Source of the DNA: Poseidonibacter ostreae | Lineage (GTDB): Bacteria > Campylobacterota > Campylobacteria > Campylobacterales > Arcobacteraceae | Direction: 5' to 3' | Length of the DNA: 52,188 nucleotides | Assembly (NCBI RefSeq): GCF_009208075.1 | Contig: NZ_WFKJ01000017.1 | Coordinates: 1-52,188, forward strand | In this document: positions 25,294-33,386 of the stretch, in pieces | Numbering within the stretch: the stretch's first letter is position 1 | Layout: the number at the start of each line of letters is the position of its first letter | Notes under the pieces: model-generated | What the model saw: the letters and a program-made list of their open reading frames with translations, nothing else | What the model was told of the DNA's origin: nothing | Databases searched by the model: none | Translations under genes and position numbers: made by a program

Positions 25294-26526
25294 TTACGAT
25301 TTTCTCACTAATGATTTTCCAGCTAGATAACCGCTCGCCCAAGCAAACTGCAGATTAAATCCACCCCTATTTCCTACAATATCTAAAACCTCTCCTGCAA
25401 AGTATAAGCCTTTGCATTTCTTACTTTCATAAGTTCTATTATCAACCTCATCTGTACGAACTCCACCACCACTTGCTTCCGCATGTCCGAAGCCTTGTGT
25501 ATCTGTGATTTTTAGCTTCCATTGGTTTAATTGATATGAGATTGCTTTGATTTGTTTTGCATTTACTTGTTCTGCTTTTGTATCTTCTTGTATTTTACAT
25601 ATTTCTAGTAAAACTGGAGCTATTTTATTTGATATCATTCCAGTTAGAATATCTAGTGCTTTTTGTTTTGGTGCTGTTTTAAACAAACTTTGTATTTGGT
25701 CGCTCAAATCATTTCTATGTAATTTTGGAAAAAAATTAATAGCTATTTTTACATCTTGATAAAGACTTAGATTATATGCTGCTACTTGTGAGATATCTAG
25801 TATTGCAAAACCTGATACTCCATACTTAGTAAACAATACATCTCCAAATATCTCTTGTTCTAATTGTCCATTTATAAAAAGACTTACATTGCACTCTTTT
25901 TTAACACCTTGCATTCTACTATGATATGTTACATCTGTATGAAGTCCTACAAGTGATGGATATGTTGGATTGAAGCTGTGTTCAAATTTTGAAGCAAAAT
26001 CTAATCCTGATTCATTTGCATTTAGTTGTGGTGCTGCTCCTAAACCATTTGAAATAAGTACTTTATCATACTGAGTGTATTCTTTATCTGCAGTTTTAAT
26101 TGAAAACTTTTCATTCTCTTTATTGATGTCTTTTATCAAAGAGTCTAAATAGACTTTAACGCCTAAAGAATCAAGTGTAAGCTCAAGTAGTCTTGTAACT
26201 GATTTAGCTTCATTTGATAATGGATATACTTTATTTGTCTCTTTTATATCAAGTAATAAACCAATTGATTTACAGAACTTCTCAAAAGCTTTAAAATCAA
26301 ACTCTTTTAAAGCATAAGTTGTAAAATCTGGGTTTTCACCTAAATAGTTTTTGGGAGTTACATGTGAATTAGAGATATTACATCTTCCATTTCCACTAGC
26401 TAGTATCTTTTTTCCAATACCTTTGTTTGCATCAAATAAATCAACTTGAATATTTTTGTTTAATCTCTTAGCAGTTATTGCGGCTATTATACCAGCAGCC
26501 CCTGCTCCTATTATTGCTATTTTCAA
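25294..26526 (-). CDS. YhiN/HI0933-family FAD-dependent oxidoreductase
   Basis: 410 residues from TTG at 26526, preferred because AAGG lies just upstream and the FAD-binding motif begins at once; an in-frame ATG at 26556 would overlap the cupin gene by 22 bases. N-terminal Rossmann motif IIGAGAAGIIAAI, then ASGNGRCNISN near residue 53, and the C-terminal GLYFAGEVLDIVGNRGGFNLQFAWASGY block are diagnostic of the HI0933 (YhiN) family. The reaction is not established for the family. It is downstream of the cupin gene in the same transcript. Confidence 0.88.
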   Translation of the reverse strand: MKIAIIGAGAAGIIAAITAKRLNKNIQVDLFDANKGIGKKILASGNGRCNISNSHVTPKNYLGENPDFTTYALKEFDFKAFEKFCKSIGLLLDIKETNKVYPLSNEAKSVTRLLELTLDSLGVKVYLDSLIKDINKENEKFSIKTADKEYTQYDKVLISNGLGAAPQLNANESGLDFASKFEHSFNPTYPSLVGLHTDVTYHSRMQGVKKECNVSLFINGQLEQEIFGDVLFTKYGVSGFAILDISQVAAYNLSLYQDVKIAINFFPKLHRNDLSDQIQSLFKTAPKQKALDILTGMISNKIAPVLLEICKIQEDTKAEQVNAKQIKAISYQLNQWKLKITDTQGFGHAEASGGGVRTDEVDNRTYESKKCKGLYFAGEVLDIVGNRGGFNLQFAWASGYLAGKSLVRKS

Positions 26527-26534
26527 TTTATACC

Positions 26535-26846
26535 TTAGTAGAATACTGCAAGCCATATAGTTGGCTCATCTTTATTTGTGTATTTTACCCTATGTTTTGT
26601 AAAAGCTTTTATATTTATATAATCACCCTCTTTAAGTTCTAGGTCTTTATCTTCATACTCTAAAATTGCATTTCCTTTTAAGATAAGTACAAATTCATTC
26701 TTTTCTTGTTCATACCAAAAGTTTATGGGTGAGCTTTGTCCATTTGATACTATTTTTTCTATTTTAATCTTGTCATTTTTTAGTAAATCAAAGAATTGTT
26801 CTTTATTCTTATCTATTATAATATTTTCAAATACGTTTTTTTTCAT
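26535..26846 (-). CDS. Small cupin-domain protein
   Basis: 103 residues with a single cupin barrel. Motif 1 is degenerate (FWYEQEKNEFVLILKG, without the usual HxH), and motif 2 ends in GDYINIKAFTKHRVKY with one histidine. A metal site is possible but incomplete, so it may be a non-catalytic sensor or binding protein. It is the first gene of a two-gene operon with the YhiN-type oxidoreductase, with 8 bases between its stop and the TTG start. Confidence 0.78.
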   Translation of the reverse strand: MKKNVFENIIIDKNKEQFFDLLKNDKIKIEKIVSNGQSSPINFWYEQEKNEFVLILKGNAILEYEDKDLELKEGDYINIKAFTKHRVKYTNKDEPTIWLAVFY

Positions 26847-26974
26847 CTTTTTTGCCTTTTTAATAGTAAAATTATAGCTATTTTTTTTAATATTTCCTAA
26901 ATTAATACCATACTAGTTTAATATACTTTAAAAATTTACCTACTTTTTGAAGAAATTTTAAAATTTTTTCTTTT

Positions 26975-26988
26975 TTAATCATGATTAA
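26975..26988. promoter_or_regulatory. Palindrome TTAATCATGATTAA upstream of metY
   Basis: A perfect 14-bp palindrome with half-site TTAAT and a 4-bp centre. The half-sites are the same as those of the palindrome at 27116. It could be an operator for the operon's Rrf2 regulator (inference). Confidence 0.35.
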
Positions 26989-27115
26989 TTAATTTAATCT
27001 TAAATAGCTCAACAACTCCTATTTTATAGAGGATTATGAATAAAAATAAATTTTATTTATTTTAAAATATAATCTTTTTTTATTAAATACAAGTAATTTT
27101 ATATAGAATATTTTA

Positions 27116-27129
27116 TTAATTGCAATTAA
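27116..27129. promoter_or_regulatory. Palindrome TTAATTGCAATTAA next to the metY promoter
   Basis: A perfect 14-bp palindrome ending 5 bases upstream of the -35 box. The same TTAAT-N4-ATTAA pattern occurs at 26975. This position suits an activator or repressor site for the cysteine operon (inference). Confidence 0.45.
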
Positions 27130-27134
27130 ATCAC

Positions 27135-27163
27135 TTGACATTAAAAACAAAACATTCTATACT
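27135..27163 (+). promoter_or_regulatory. Sigma-70 promoter of the sulfur operon
   Basis: TTGACA at 27135-27140 and TATACT at 27158-27163, separated by exactly 17 bases. This is the best -35/-10 pair in the window and lies 34 bases upstream of metY. Confidence 0.8.
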
Positions 27164-27197
27164 TTCACCATAAATTAAATAAAAAAAGGAAAATAAA

Positions 27198-28466
27198 ATG
27201 CAAAACGAAACAATTGCAGTTCACGGAGGCTATAATAAGAAAGAGGGTTATGGTTCAATGTCTGTGCCAATTGCTCAAACTACTGCATATGCCTTTAGAG
27301 ATTCAGAACACGCAGCGAATTTATTTGCTTTAAAAGAATTAGGACCAATTTACACAAGATTAAATAATCCTACAACAGATGTATTAGAGCAAAGATTTGC
27401 ACAACTTGAAGGTGGAGCTGCTGCTTTATGTGTTTCAAGTGGTCAATCTGCAATCTTTTATGCAATCGCAAATGTTGCAAAAGCTGGAGATAACATTTTA
27501 ATCTCTGATAAATTATATGGTGGAGCGGTTACATTATTAACTCATACTATTAAAAGATTTGGAATTGAAGCTAAGATTTTTAGAAGTGAAGATGCTTCAA
27601 ACTTAGAAGAACAAATTGATGAAGGCACAAGAGCTATTTTCTTTGAATCATTATCAAACCCACAAATTGCAATTGCAGATGTAGAAAAAATAGTTGAAGT
27701 TGGAAAAAGAAATGGTGTTTTAACAATTTGTGATAATACAGTTGCAACAGCAGCTTTATTTAACCCAATTAAATGGGGTGTAGATGTTGTTGTTCACTCA
27801 ACTTCAAAATATACAAATGGTCAAGGTACTGTTATTGGTGGAATTATTGTTGAAAGAGATGGATTATCTGAATTTTTCAAAGCAAATGAAAATAGATATT
27901 CTGATTTTACAACTCCTGATGCTTCATATCATGGTTTAGTTTATACAGATGTTCCACTTCCAAACTTTTGTTTAAGAGCTAGATTATCATTAGCAAGAGA
28001 TATCGGAGCAGTTCAAACTCCACTTAATTCTTGGTTATTAATTCAAACATTAGAGACTTTAGCATTAAGAGTTGATAAGCATTCTGATAATGCTTTAGAA
28101 ATTGCAGAATTTTTAGAAGCACATCCAAAAGTAAAAGCTGTAAATTATCCAGGATTAAAAAGTGATAAATACTATGACAAAGCTCAAAAGTACTTCAAAG
28201 GTGGAAAAGCATCTGGATTAATTTCTTTTGATGTTGAATCTTTCGAAGAAGCAAAAAAAGTTATTGATAGTGCAAAACTATTCTCAGTAGTTGTAAATAT
28301 TGGAGATAGTAAATCACTAATTACTCATCCAGCATCTACTACTCACTCACAAATGAGTCCTGAAGAATTAGAAGCATCTGGAATTAACCCTGTAACAGTA
28401 AGACTTTCTATTGGTTTAGAAAATACTGAAGATTTAAAAGCTGATTTAAGTCAAGCTTTAAATTAG
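27198..28466 (+). CDS. metY: O-acetylhomoserine sulfhydrylase (aminocarboxypropyltransferase)
   Basis: 422 residues, a Cys/Met metabolism PLP enzyme. The opening ETIAVHGGY, the SSGQSAIFYAI substrate-binding block and the PLP-lysine motif HSTSKYTNG are those of the MetY group. It condenses O-acetylhomoserine with sulfide to make homocysteine, so it is a sulfide-consuming end point of the pathway. MetZ-type enzymes look related. It heads a long operon (promoter at 27135) with an AAAGGAAAA ribosome site. Confidence 0.9.
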   Translation: MQNETIAVHGGYNKKEGYGSMSVPIAQTTAYAFRDSEHAANLFALKELGPIYTRLNNPTTDVLEQRFAQLEGGAAALCVSSGQSAIFYAIANVAKAGDNILISDKLYGGAVTLLTHTIKRFGIEAKIFRSEDASNLEEQIDEGTRAIFFESLSNPQIAIADVEKIVEVGKRNGVLTICDNTVATAALFNPIKWGVDVVVHSTSKYTNGQGTVIGGIIVERDGLSEFFKANENRYSDFTTPDASYHGLVYTDVPLPNFCLRARLSLARDIGAVQTPLNSWLLIQTLETLALRVDKHSDNALEIAEFLEAHPKVKAVNYPGLKSDKYYDKAQKYFKGGKASGLISFDVESFEEAKKVIDSAKLFSVVVNIGDSKSLITHPASTTHSQMSPEELEASGINPVTVRLSIGLENTEDLKADLSQALN

Positions 28467-28479
28467 AGGATATGATAAA

Positions 28480-28893
28480 ATGCCACTAATTTCGACAAAA
28501 GGTGTATATGGCTTAACTGCCATGTACGAACTTAGCAAACATGAAGAAGATACTCCTATGCAAATAAAAGAGATCTCTTCAAATGCAAGTATTCCTCAAA
28601 ACTATCTAGAACAGTTATTGAGTAAACTTAGACGTGCTGAGCTTGTAAAAAGTATTAGAGGTGCAAAAGGTGGATATATTTTGGCAAAAGAGCCAAAAGA
28701 TATCAAAGTTCTAGATATTCTAATAGCACTTGAGGGTGATATTAGAGTTGTTGATGTTAAAGCAGAGAATCCTATTTTAAATATATTCTTTGATGAGTCA
28801 AAAGAGCAAACAAAAAAGATTTTTGATTTGAATCTATCAAATTTAGATGATTATCAAGACAAATACAATGAATTTTTACATTACAGTATATAA
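28480..28893 (+). CDS. Rrf2 family transcriptional regulator (CymR-like)
   Basis: 137 residues. The opening STKGVYGLTAMYELSK and the winged helix ISSNASIPQNYLEQLL followed by GAKGGY are typical of Rrf2 regulators. There is no cysteine at all, so it cannot hold the [2Fe-2S] cluster of IscR or NsrR. The closest functional analogy is CymR, which controls cysteine genes by sensing O-acetylserine with CysK, and cysK is the next gene downstream. It most likely regulates this operon (inference). Confidence 0.88.
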   Translation: MPLISTKGVYGLTAMYELSKHEEDTPMQIKEISSNASIPQNYLEQLLSKLRRAELVKSIRGAKGGYILAKEPKDIKVLDILIALEGDIRVVDVKAENPILNIFFDESKEQTKKIFDLNLSNLDDYQDKYNEFLHYSI

Positions 28894-28897
28894 GCAA

Positions 28898-28915
28898 GGC
28901 TTTATTCTTAAAGCC
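28898..28915 (+). terminator. Hairpin 1 in the rrf2-cysK spacer
   Basis: A GGCTTT / AAAGCC stem with a 6-base loop, 4 bases past the rrf2 stop. A weak T-rich run follows (CTTTAGTTTTTG). It may be an attenuator or a partial terminator. Confidence 0.4.
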
Positions 28916-28927
28916 CTTTAGTTTTTG

Positions 28928-28967
28928 CTACTTTTAAGGATTTTTTACAAATCCTGCTAAAAAGTAG
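28928..28967 (+). other. Hairpin 2 in the rrf2-cysK spacer
   Basis: A two-part stem: CTACTTTT pairs with AAAAGTAG, and inside it AGGATTT pairs with AAATCCT around a 5-base loop. It looks like a real RNA structure rather than chance AT pairing. Confidence 0.5.
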
Positions 28968-28980
28968 ATAAATATGAAAA

Positions 28981-29002
28981 GGTTCCCTTTTAAATGGGAA
29001 CC
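28981..29002 (+). other. Hairpin 3 before cysK
   Basis: A perfect 7-bp GGTTCCC / GGGAACC stem with an 8-base loop, ending just upstream of the AAAGGAAA ribosome site of cysK. It could block or expose that site. Confidence 0.5.
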
Positions 29003-29019
29003 ATTGGAAAGGAAATAAT

Positions 29020-29952
29020 ATGAAATATGCAGAAAATATAACAGAATTAATAGGTAATACACCACTAGTAAAATTACAAGGTGCAAGTAAAGAAAGTGAA
29101 GCAACAGTTTTAGGAAAATGTGAATTTATGAATCCATCACATTCAGTAAAAGATAGAATTGGTACAAACATGATTAACTCAGCTTTACAGAAAGGTTTAA
29201 TTAATACAGAAACAACTGTAATTGAACCAACATCTGGAAATACAGGTATTGCATTAGCTGGTGTTTGTGCAGCTTTAGGAATTAAATTAGTTCTTACTAT
29301 GCCTTCATCAATGAGTATTGAAAGAAGAAGATTATTAAAAGCATTAGGTGCTGATTTAGTTTTAACTGAACCAGAAAAAGGAATGAAAGGTGCTATTGAT
29401 AAAGCCGTTGAATTAAGTGAAAAAACAGAAAATTCATTTATTCCTCAACAATTTGGAAATGCAGCTAACCCTGAAATTCACAGACTTACAACTGCTAAAG
29501 AAATTTTAGCTGATACAGATGGAAAAGTTGATATTTTTATTGCTGCAATTGGAACAGGTGGAACAATTACAGGAGTTGGTGAAGTATTAAAACAAAACAA
29601 TCCAAATATTCAAATTATTGCGGTTGAACCTGAAGCAAGTCCAGTATTAAGTGGTGGTAAACCAGGTCCTCATAAAATTCAAGGTATTGGTGCAGGATTT
29701 GTTCCAGATATTTTAAATACTGAAGTTTATGATGAAGTTATTCAAGTATCAAATGAAGAGGCAATAGCAAGTTCTAGAGCATTAGCAAAAGAAGAAGGTT
29801 TATTAATTGGTATTTCTGCTGGTGCAAATGCACATATTGCAAGACAAGTAGCAGCAAGACCTGAAAACAAAGGTAAAACAATTGTAACTATCCTTTGTGA
29901 TACAGGTGAAAGATACTTAAGTTCAGGGCTATATGACTATGACGAAGAGTAA
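29020..29952 (+). CDS. cysK: Cysteine synthase A (O-acetylserine sulfhydrylase)
   Basis: 310 residues, a fold type II PLP enzyme. The lysine motif is [11 protein letters not shown], the substrate loop is TSGNTGIAL and the glycine phosphate-binding loop is [10 protein letters not shown]. It makes cysteine from O-acetylserine and sulfide. It sits between the Rrf2 gene and the sulfate-reduction genes, as expected. The stop codon lies inside a CGAAGAGT / ACTCTTCG hairpin, and a second hairpin follows before the next gene. Confidence 0.93.
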   Translation: MKYAENITELIGNTPLVKLQGASKESEATVLGKCEFMNPSHSVKDRIGTNMINSALQKGLINTETTVIEPTSGNTGIALAGVCAALGIKLVLTMPSSMSIERRRLLKALGADLVLTEPEKGMKGAIDKAVELSEKTENSFIPQQFGNAANPEIHRLTTAKEILADTDGKVDIFIAAIGTGGTITGVGEVLKQNNPNIQIIAVEPEASPVLSGGKPGPHKIQGIGAGFVPDILNTEVYDEVIQVSNEEAIASSRALAKEEGLLIGISAGANAHIARQVAARPENKGKTIVTILCDTGERYLSSGLYDYDEE

Positions 29953-29988
29953 AAACTCTTCGTTCTCATATGCCAAATAACATATGAG
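29943..29988 (+). other. Two hairpins spanning the cysK stop and the next ribosome site
   Basis: Stem A is CGAAGAGT / ACTCTTCG across the stop codon. Stem B is CTCATATG / CATATGAG at 29965-29972 and 29981-29988, whose 3' arm leads directly into the GAGGAAAG ribosome site of the DUF2061 gene. Stem B could sequester that site. Confidence 0.5.
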
Positions 29989-29998
29989 GAAAGAATAG

Positions 29999-30229
29999 AT
30001 GCAAGAAAAAGCTTACAGATCAGTTGTAAAAACCATATCTTGGCGAACGATTGGTACTCTTGATACGATAATAATCTCATACTTTATTACAGGTAATTTA
30101 GAAATGGCAGCCGCAATTGGCTCAATTGAATTATTTACGAAGATGGCATTATACTATTTTCATGAAAGAGCATGGAATAAAATTGACCTAGGTAGAGTTA
30201 AACCTACGGCAAATGATTATCAAATATAG
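29999..30229 (+). CDS. DUF2061 family small membrane protein
   Basis: 76 residues. The opening RSVVKTISWRTIGTLDTIII then SIELFTKMALYYFHERAWN is the full DUF2061 pattern, with two membrane helices. Genes of this family are often next to sulfate-assimilation genes, as here between cysK and cysH, and a role in sulfate or sulfite transport has been suggested from context only. Confidence 0.88.
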   Translation: MQEKAYRSVVKTISWRTIGTLDTIIISYFITGNLEMAAAIGSIELFTKMALYYFHERAWNKIDLGRVKPTANDYQI

Positions 30230-30237
30230 GTTGTATT

Positions 30238-30942
30238 ATGAGTAAAGAATTAGTAGATAGATTAAATGAAGAATTAGCAGGAAAAACTACAGAAGAAGTT
30301 GTAGCATTTTTTTTAAAGAACTATAAATACTCTTCAGCATTAAGTTCAAGTTTAGCAGCAGAAGACCAAGTATTGACAGATATCATTTTAAAAAAAAATA
30401 AAGACGCTAAAATTTTCACCTTAGATACAGGAAGACTACATCCTGAAACTTATGACGTAATGGATGCAACAAATTTAAAATATAACATCAAGTTAGATGT
30501 ATATTTTCCTAATGAAAATGATGTTCAAGAGTTATATAAATCTCAAGGTGTAAATGGACAATATGAAAGTATTGAAAATAGAAAAACTTGTTGTGGTATT
30601 AGAAAAATTGAACCTCTTAAACGTGCGTTAAAAGGTCTTGATATTTGGTTTACAGGATTAAGAGCAGCACAAAGTGTAACAAGAACTGATATGAAACTTG
30701 TAGAATGGGATGAGGGATTTAAGCTAATAAAAGTTAATCCTTTAATTTTATGGAGTGAAGATGATGTTTGGGATTATATAAAAGAGCATAAAGTTCCATA
30801 TAACAAACTTCATGATAAAGGCTTTCCAAGTATTGGATGTGCTCCATGTACAAGAGCTGTTAAAGATGGAGAAGATATTAGAGCAGGACGATGGTGGTGG
30901 GAAAACCCAGAACATAAAGAGTGTGGTTTACACAAAAAATAA
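30238..30942 (+). CDS. cysH: Adenylylsulfate (APS) reductase, CysH family
   Basis: 234 residues. Cysteines are at 118-119 (TCCGIRK) and 201/204 (CAPCTRA), the four ligands of a [4Fe-4S] cluster, and the catalytic ECGLH motif is at the C-terminus (Cys229). The presence of the cluster cysteines marks the APS-reducing subgroup, which needs no APS kinase; the PAPS-only enzymes lack them. This agrees with the absence of a cysC gene. It makes sulfite from APS with thioredoxin. It is 8 bases after the DUF2061 stop. Confidence 0.92.
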   Translation: MSKELVDRLNEELAGKTTEEVVAFFLKNYKYSSALSSSLAAEDQVLTDIILKKNKDAKIFTLDTGRLHPETYDVMDATNLKYNIKLDVYFPNENDVQELYKSQGVNGQYESIENRKTCCGIRKIEPLKRALKGLDIWFTGLRAAQSVTRTDMKLVEWDEGFKLIKVNPLILWSEDDVWDYIKEHKVPYNKLHDKGFPSIGCAPCTRAVKDGEDIRAGRWWWENPEHKECGLHKK

Positions 30943-31012
30943 ATATAGAATATATAAACGATGAAATCAAACTTTTAATTTGAATTAGTCAAAATTAATG
31001 GAGAATAATAAT

Positions 31013-31927
31013 ATGGAAATAAGCCCTGAGAGATTAACACATTTAAAACAGCTTGAAGCTGAATCTATGCACATTATGAAAGAAGTAGTAGCAGAGTTCC
31101 AAAACCCAGGGATGCTTTACTCAGTAGGAAAAGATTCCTCTGTAATGCTTCATATTTTACAAAAAGCATTTTATCCAGCACCTCCGCCGTTGCCTTTAAT
31201 GCATGTGGATACAACATGGAAATTCAAAGAGATGATTGAATTTAGAGATAGACGTGCTAAAGAAGTAGGAATGGAACTTATTGTTTACTCAAATCCTAAA
31301 GGGCTTGAAATGGATATCTCTCCATTTACTCATGGATCTGCATTACATACAGATGTAATGAAAACTGAAGGTTTAAAGAATGCTTTAAATATTCAAAAGT
31401 TTGATGCAGTATTTGGAGGAGCAAGAAGAGATGAAGAAAAATCTCGTGCTAAAGAGAGAATTTACTCTTTTAGAGATAAAAACCATAGATGGGATCCAAA
31501 ATCTCAAAGACCAGAGCTTTGGAATATATATAATGGAAGACATACTAAAGGTGAATCAATTAGAGTATTCCCTATTTCAAACTGGACAGAGCTAGATATC
31601 TGGCAATATATCTATTTAGAAAATATTGATATTCCAGATTTATACTTCTCAAAAGAGAGAGAAGTAGTTGAATATATGGGTACAAAAATCATGGTAGATG
31701 ATGATAGAGTTCCTGAAGAATTGCGAGCTACTTCTAAAAAAGAGATGGTAAGATTTAGAACACTTGGATGTTATCCTTTAACTGGTGCAGTAGAATCAGA
31801 AGCTACAACACTACCAGAAATTATTCAAGAGATGCTTGTTTGTACAACAAGTGAGAGACAAGGTAGATTAATCGATAGTGATGGTGACGCATCAATGGAA
31901 AAAAAGAAACAAGAAGGGTATTTTTAA
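31013..31927 (+). CDS. cysD: Sulfate adenylyltransferase subunit 2
   Basis: 304 residues from ATG at 31013. An ATG 15 bases upstream is in frame but itself contains the GGAGAA ribosome site, so the second start is preferred. The PP-loop is [13 protein letters not shown], with [15 protein letters not shown] and a C-terminal [21 protein letters not shown]-like end typical of CysD. With CysN it activates sulfate to APS. The stop is 1 base before the cysN start. Confidence 0.94.
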   Translation: MEISPERLTHLKQLEAESMHIMKEVVAEFQNPGMLYSVGKDSSVMLHILQKAFYPAPPPLPLMHVDTTWKFKEMIEFRDRRAKEVGMELIVYSNPKGLEMDISPFTHGSALHTDVMKTEGLKNALNIQKFDAVFGGARRDEEKSRAKERIYSFRDKNHRWDPKSQRPELWNIYNGRHTKGESIRVFPISNWTELDIWQYIYLENIDIPDLYFSKEREVVEYMGTKIMVDDDRVPEELRATSKKEMVRFRTLGCYPLTGAVESEATTLPEIIQEMLVCTTSERQGRLIDSDGDASMEKKKQEGYF

Positions 31928-31928
31928 G

Positions 31929-33386
31929 ATGGCACATCAATCAGATTTAATTAAAGATAATATAGAAGCATATTTAAAAGAGCATGAGAATAAAGAAATA
32001 TTAAGATTTATTACTTGTGGTAGTGTAGATGATGGTAAGTCAACTTTAATTGGAAGACTATTATATGATTCAAAAATGATCTTTGAAGATCAATTAGCAG
32101 CAATTGAAAAAGATTCTAAAAAAAGTGGAACTACTGGTGAAAAAATTGATTTAGCACTTTTAGTTGATGGTTTAGCATCTGAGAGAGAACAAGGTATTAC
32201 AATTGATGTTGCTTATAGATTTTTCTCAACTGATAAAAGAAAGTTCATCATAGCAGATACTCCAGGTCATGAACAATATACAAGAAATATGGCAACAGGT
32301 GCAAGTACAGCAGATGTAGCTATTATTTTAATAGATGCAAGACAAGGTATTTTAACTCAAACTAAAAGACACTCTTATATTGCATCTTTATTAGGTATTA
32401 AAAACCTAATTGTTGCTATTAATAAAATGGACTTAGTTGATTTTAGCCAAGAAGTTTTTGAAGATATTAAAAAAGATTACAAACAAATTGTTCCTAATCT
32501 TCCTCATAATGAAGATTTAAATATTGACTTTATTCCTCTTTCTGCATTAGATGGAGATAATATTTTAACTATTTCACCTAAATGTTCATGGTATAAGGGA
32601 CTTCCTTTAATGGAACTACTAGATACTATTGATATTCATAAAAAAGAGTCTAAATCATTTAGATTACCTGTTCAATATGTTGTACGTCCTCACTTAAACT
32701 TTAGAGGTTTTTCAGGAACAATTGCAAGTGGTTCAGTTGAAGTTGGTGATGAAATCACAGTATTACCATCAAGAAAAACATCAAAAGTTAAATCAATAGT
32801 ATCAAATGAAATTAAAGATTTAAGACCAATTGGAAAAGATGAAGAAGTAGAAACTATTCCTAAAGCATTTGCTCCAATGGCAACAACTATTACACTTGAA
32901 GATGAAATTGATATATCACGTGGGGATATGATTGTAAAATCTACAGATATTCCTAAAGTATCAAATCATTTATCATGTTATGTAGTATGGATGGATGAAA
33001 CACCATTAACTTTAAACCAAAACTATATAATTAAAAGAGCAACATCTGTTTTAAATGGAGCATTTAATAATATTGAGTTTAAAAAGAACATTAATACATT
33101 TGAAGAAATTGATTCAAGTGAATTAGCTTTAAATGATATAGCAAAATGTACTTTATCTTTAGATAGAGAAATTGCAGTTGATCCTTATCATGAGAACAGA
33201 TATACAGGAAGTTTTATTATCATTGATAAGTATACTAACTCTACAGTTGGTGCTGGGATGATTGTAAATTCAATTGAAGGTTTTGCACACTTAGAAGAAG
33301 AAAAGAAAGTTTATACTCAAGCAGAAATTGAGTTAAATGCTTATATTAGAAGTAACTATCCAGAATGGAATTGTAAGGCTATATAA
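31929..33386 (+). CDS. cysN: Sulfate adenylyltransferase subunit 1 (GTPase)
   Basis: 485 residues from ATG at 31929. G1 is GSVDDGKSTLIGRLLYD, G3 is DTPGHEQYTRNM, G4 is NKMD, and the rest follows the EF-Tu-like CysN beta-barrel layout. It is CysN only: no C-terminal APS kinase (CysC) domain is fused. GTP hydrolysis drives APS formation with CysD. Its stop overlaps the next start by 1 base. Confidence 0.94.
   Translation: MAHQSDLIKDNIEAYLKEHENKEILRFITCGSVDDGKSTLIGRLLYDSKMIFEDQLAAIEKDSKKSGTTGEKIDLALLVDGLASEREQGITIDVAYRFFSTDKRKFIIADTPGHEQYTRNMATGASTADVAIILIDARQGILTQTKRHSYIASLLGIKNLIVAINKMDLVDFSQEVFEDIKKDYKQIVPNLPHNEDLNIDFIPLSALDGDNILTISPKCSWYKGLPLMELLDTIDIHKKESKSFRLPVQYVVRPHLNFRGFSGTIASGSVEVGDEITVLPSRKTSKVKSIVSNEIKDLRPIGKDEEVETIPKAFAPMATTITLEDEIDISRGDMIVKSTDIPKVSNHLSCYVVWMDETPLTLNQNYIIKRATSVLNGAFNNIEFKKNINTFEEIDSSELALNDIAKCTLSLDREIAVDPYHENRYTGSFIIIDKYTNSTVGAGMIVNSIEGFAHLEEEKKVYTQAEIELNAYIRSNYPEWNCKAI

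Larger units (their letters stand above)
26847..27134. other. Intergenic region upstream of the sulfur operon
   Basis: This is very AT-rich and has no supported gene. It holds two 14-bp palindromes (listed separately) and, near 27035-27065, a GAGGATT ribosome-like site before a 9-codon ORF whose sequence is itself an inverted repeat. I do not treat that ORF as a gene. Confidence 0.5.

Noticed and set aside
27036-27066. Nine-codon ORF with a ribosome-like site upstream of metY
   Set aside because: It has no cysteine or methionine run suited to a leader peptide, and its sequence is an AT-rich inverted repeat; it also lies upstream of the good promoter at 27135.
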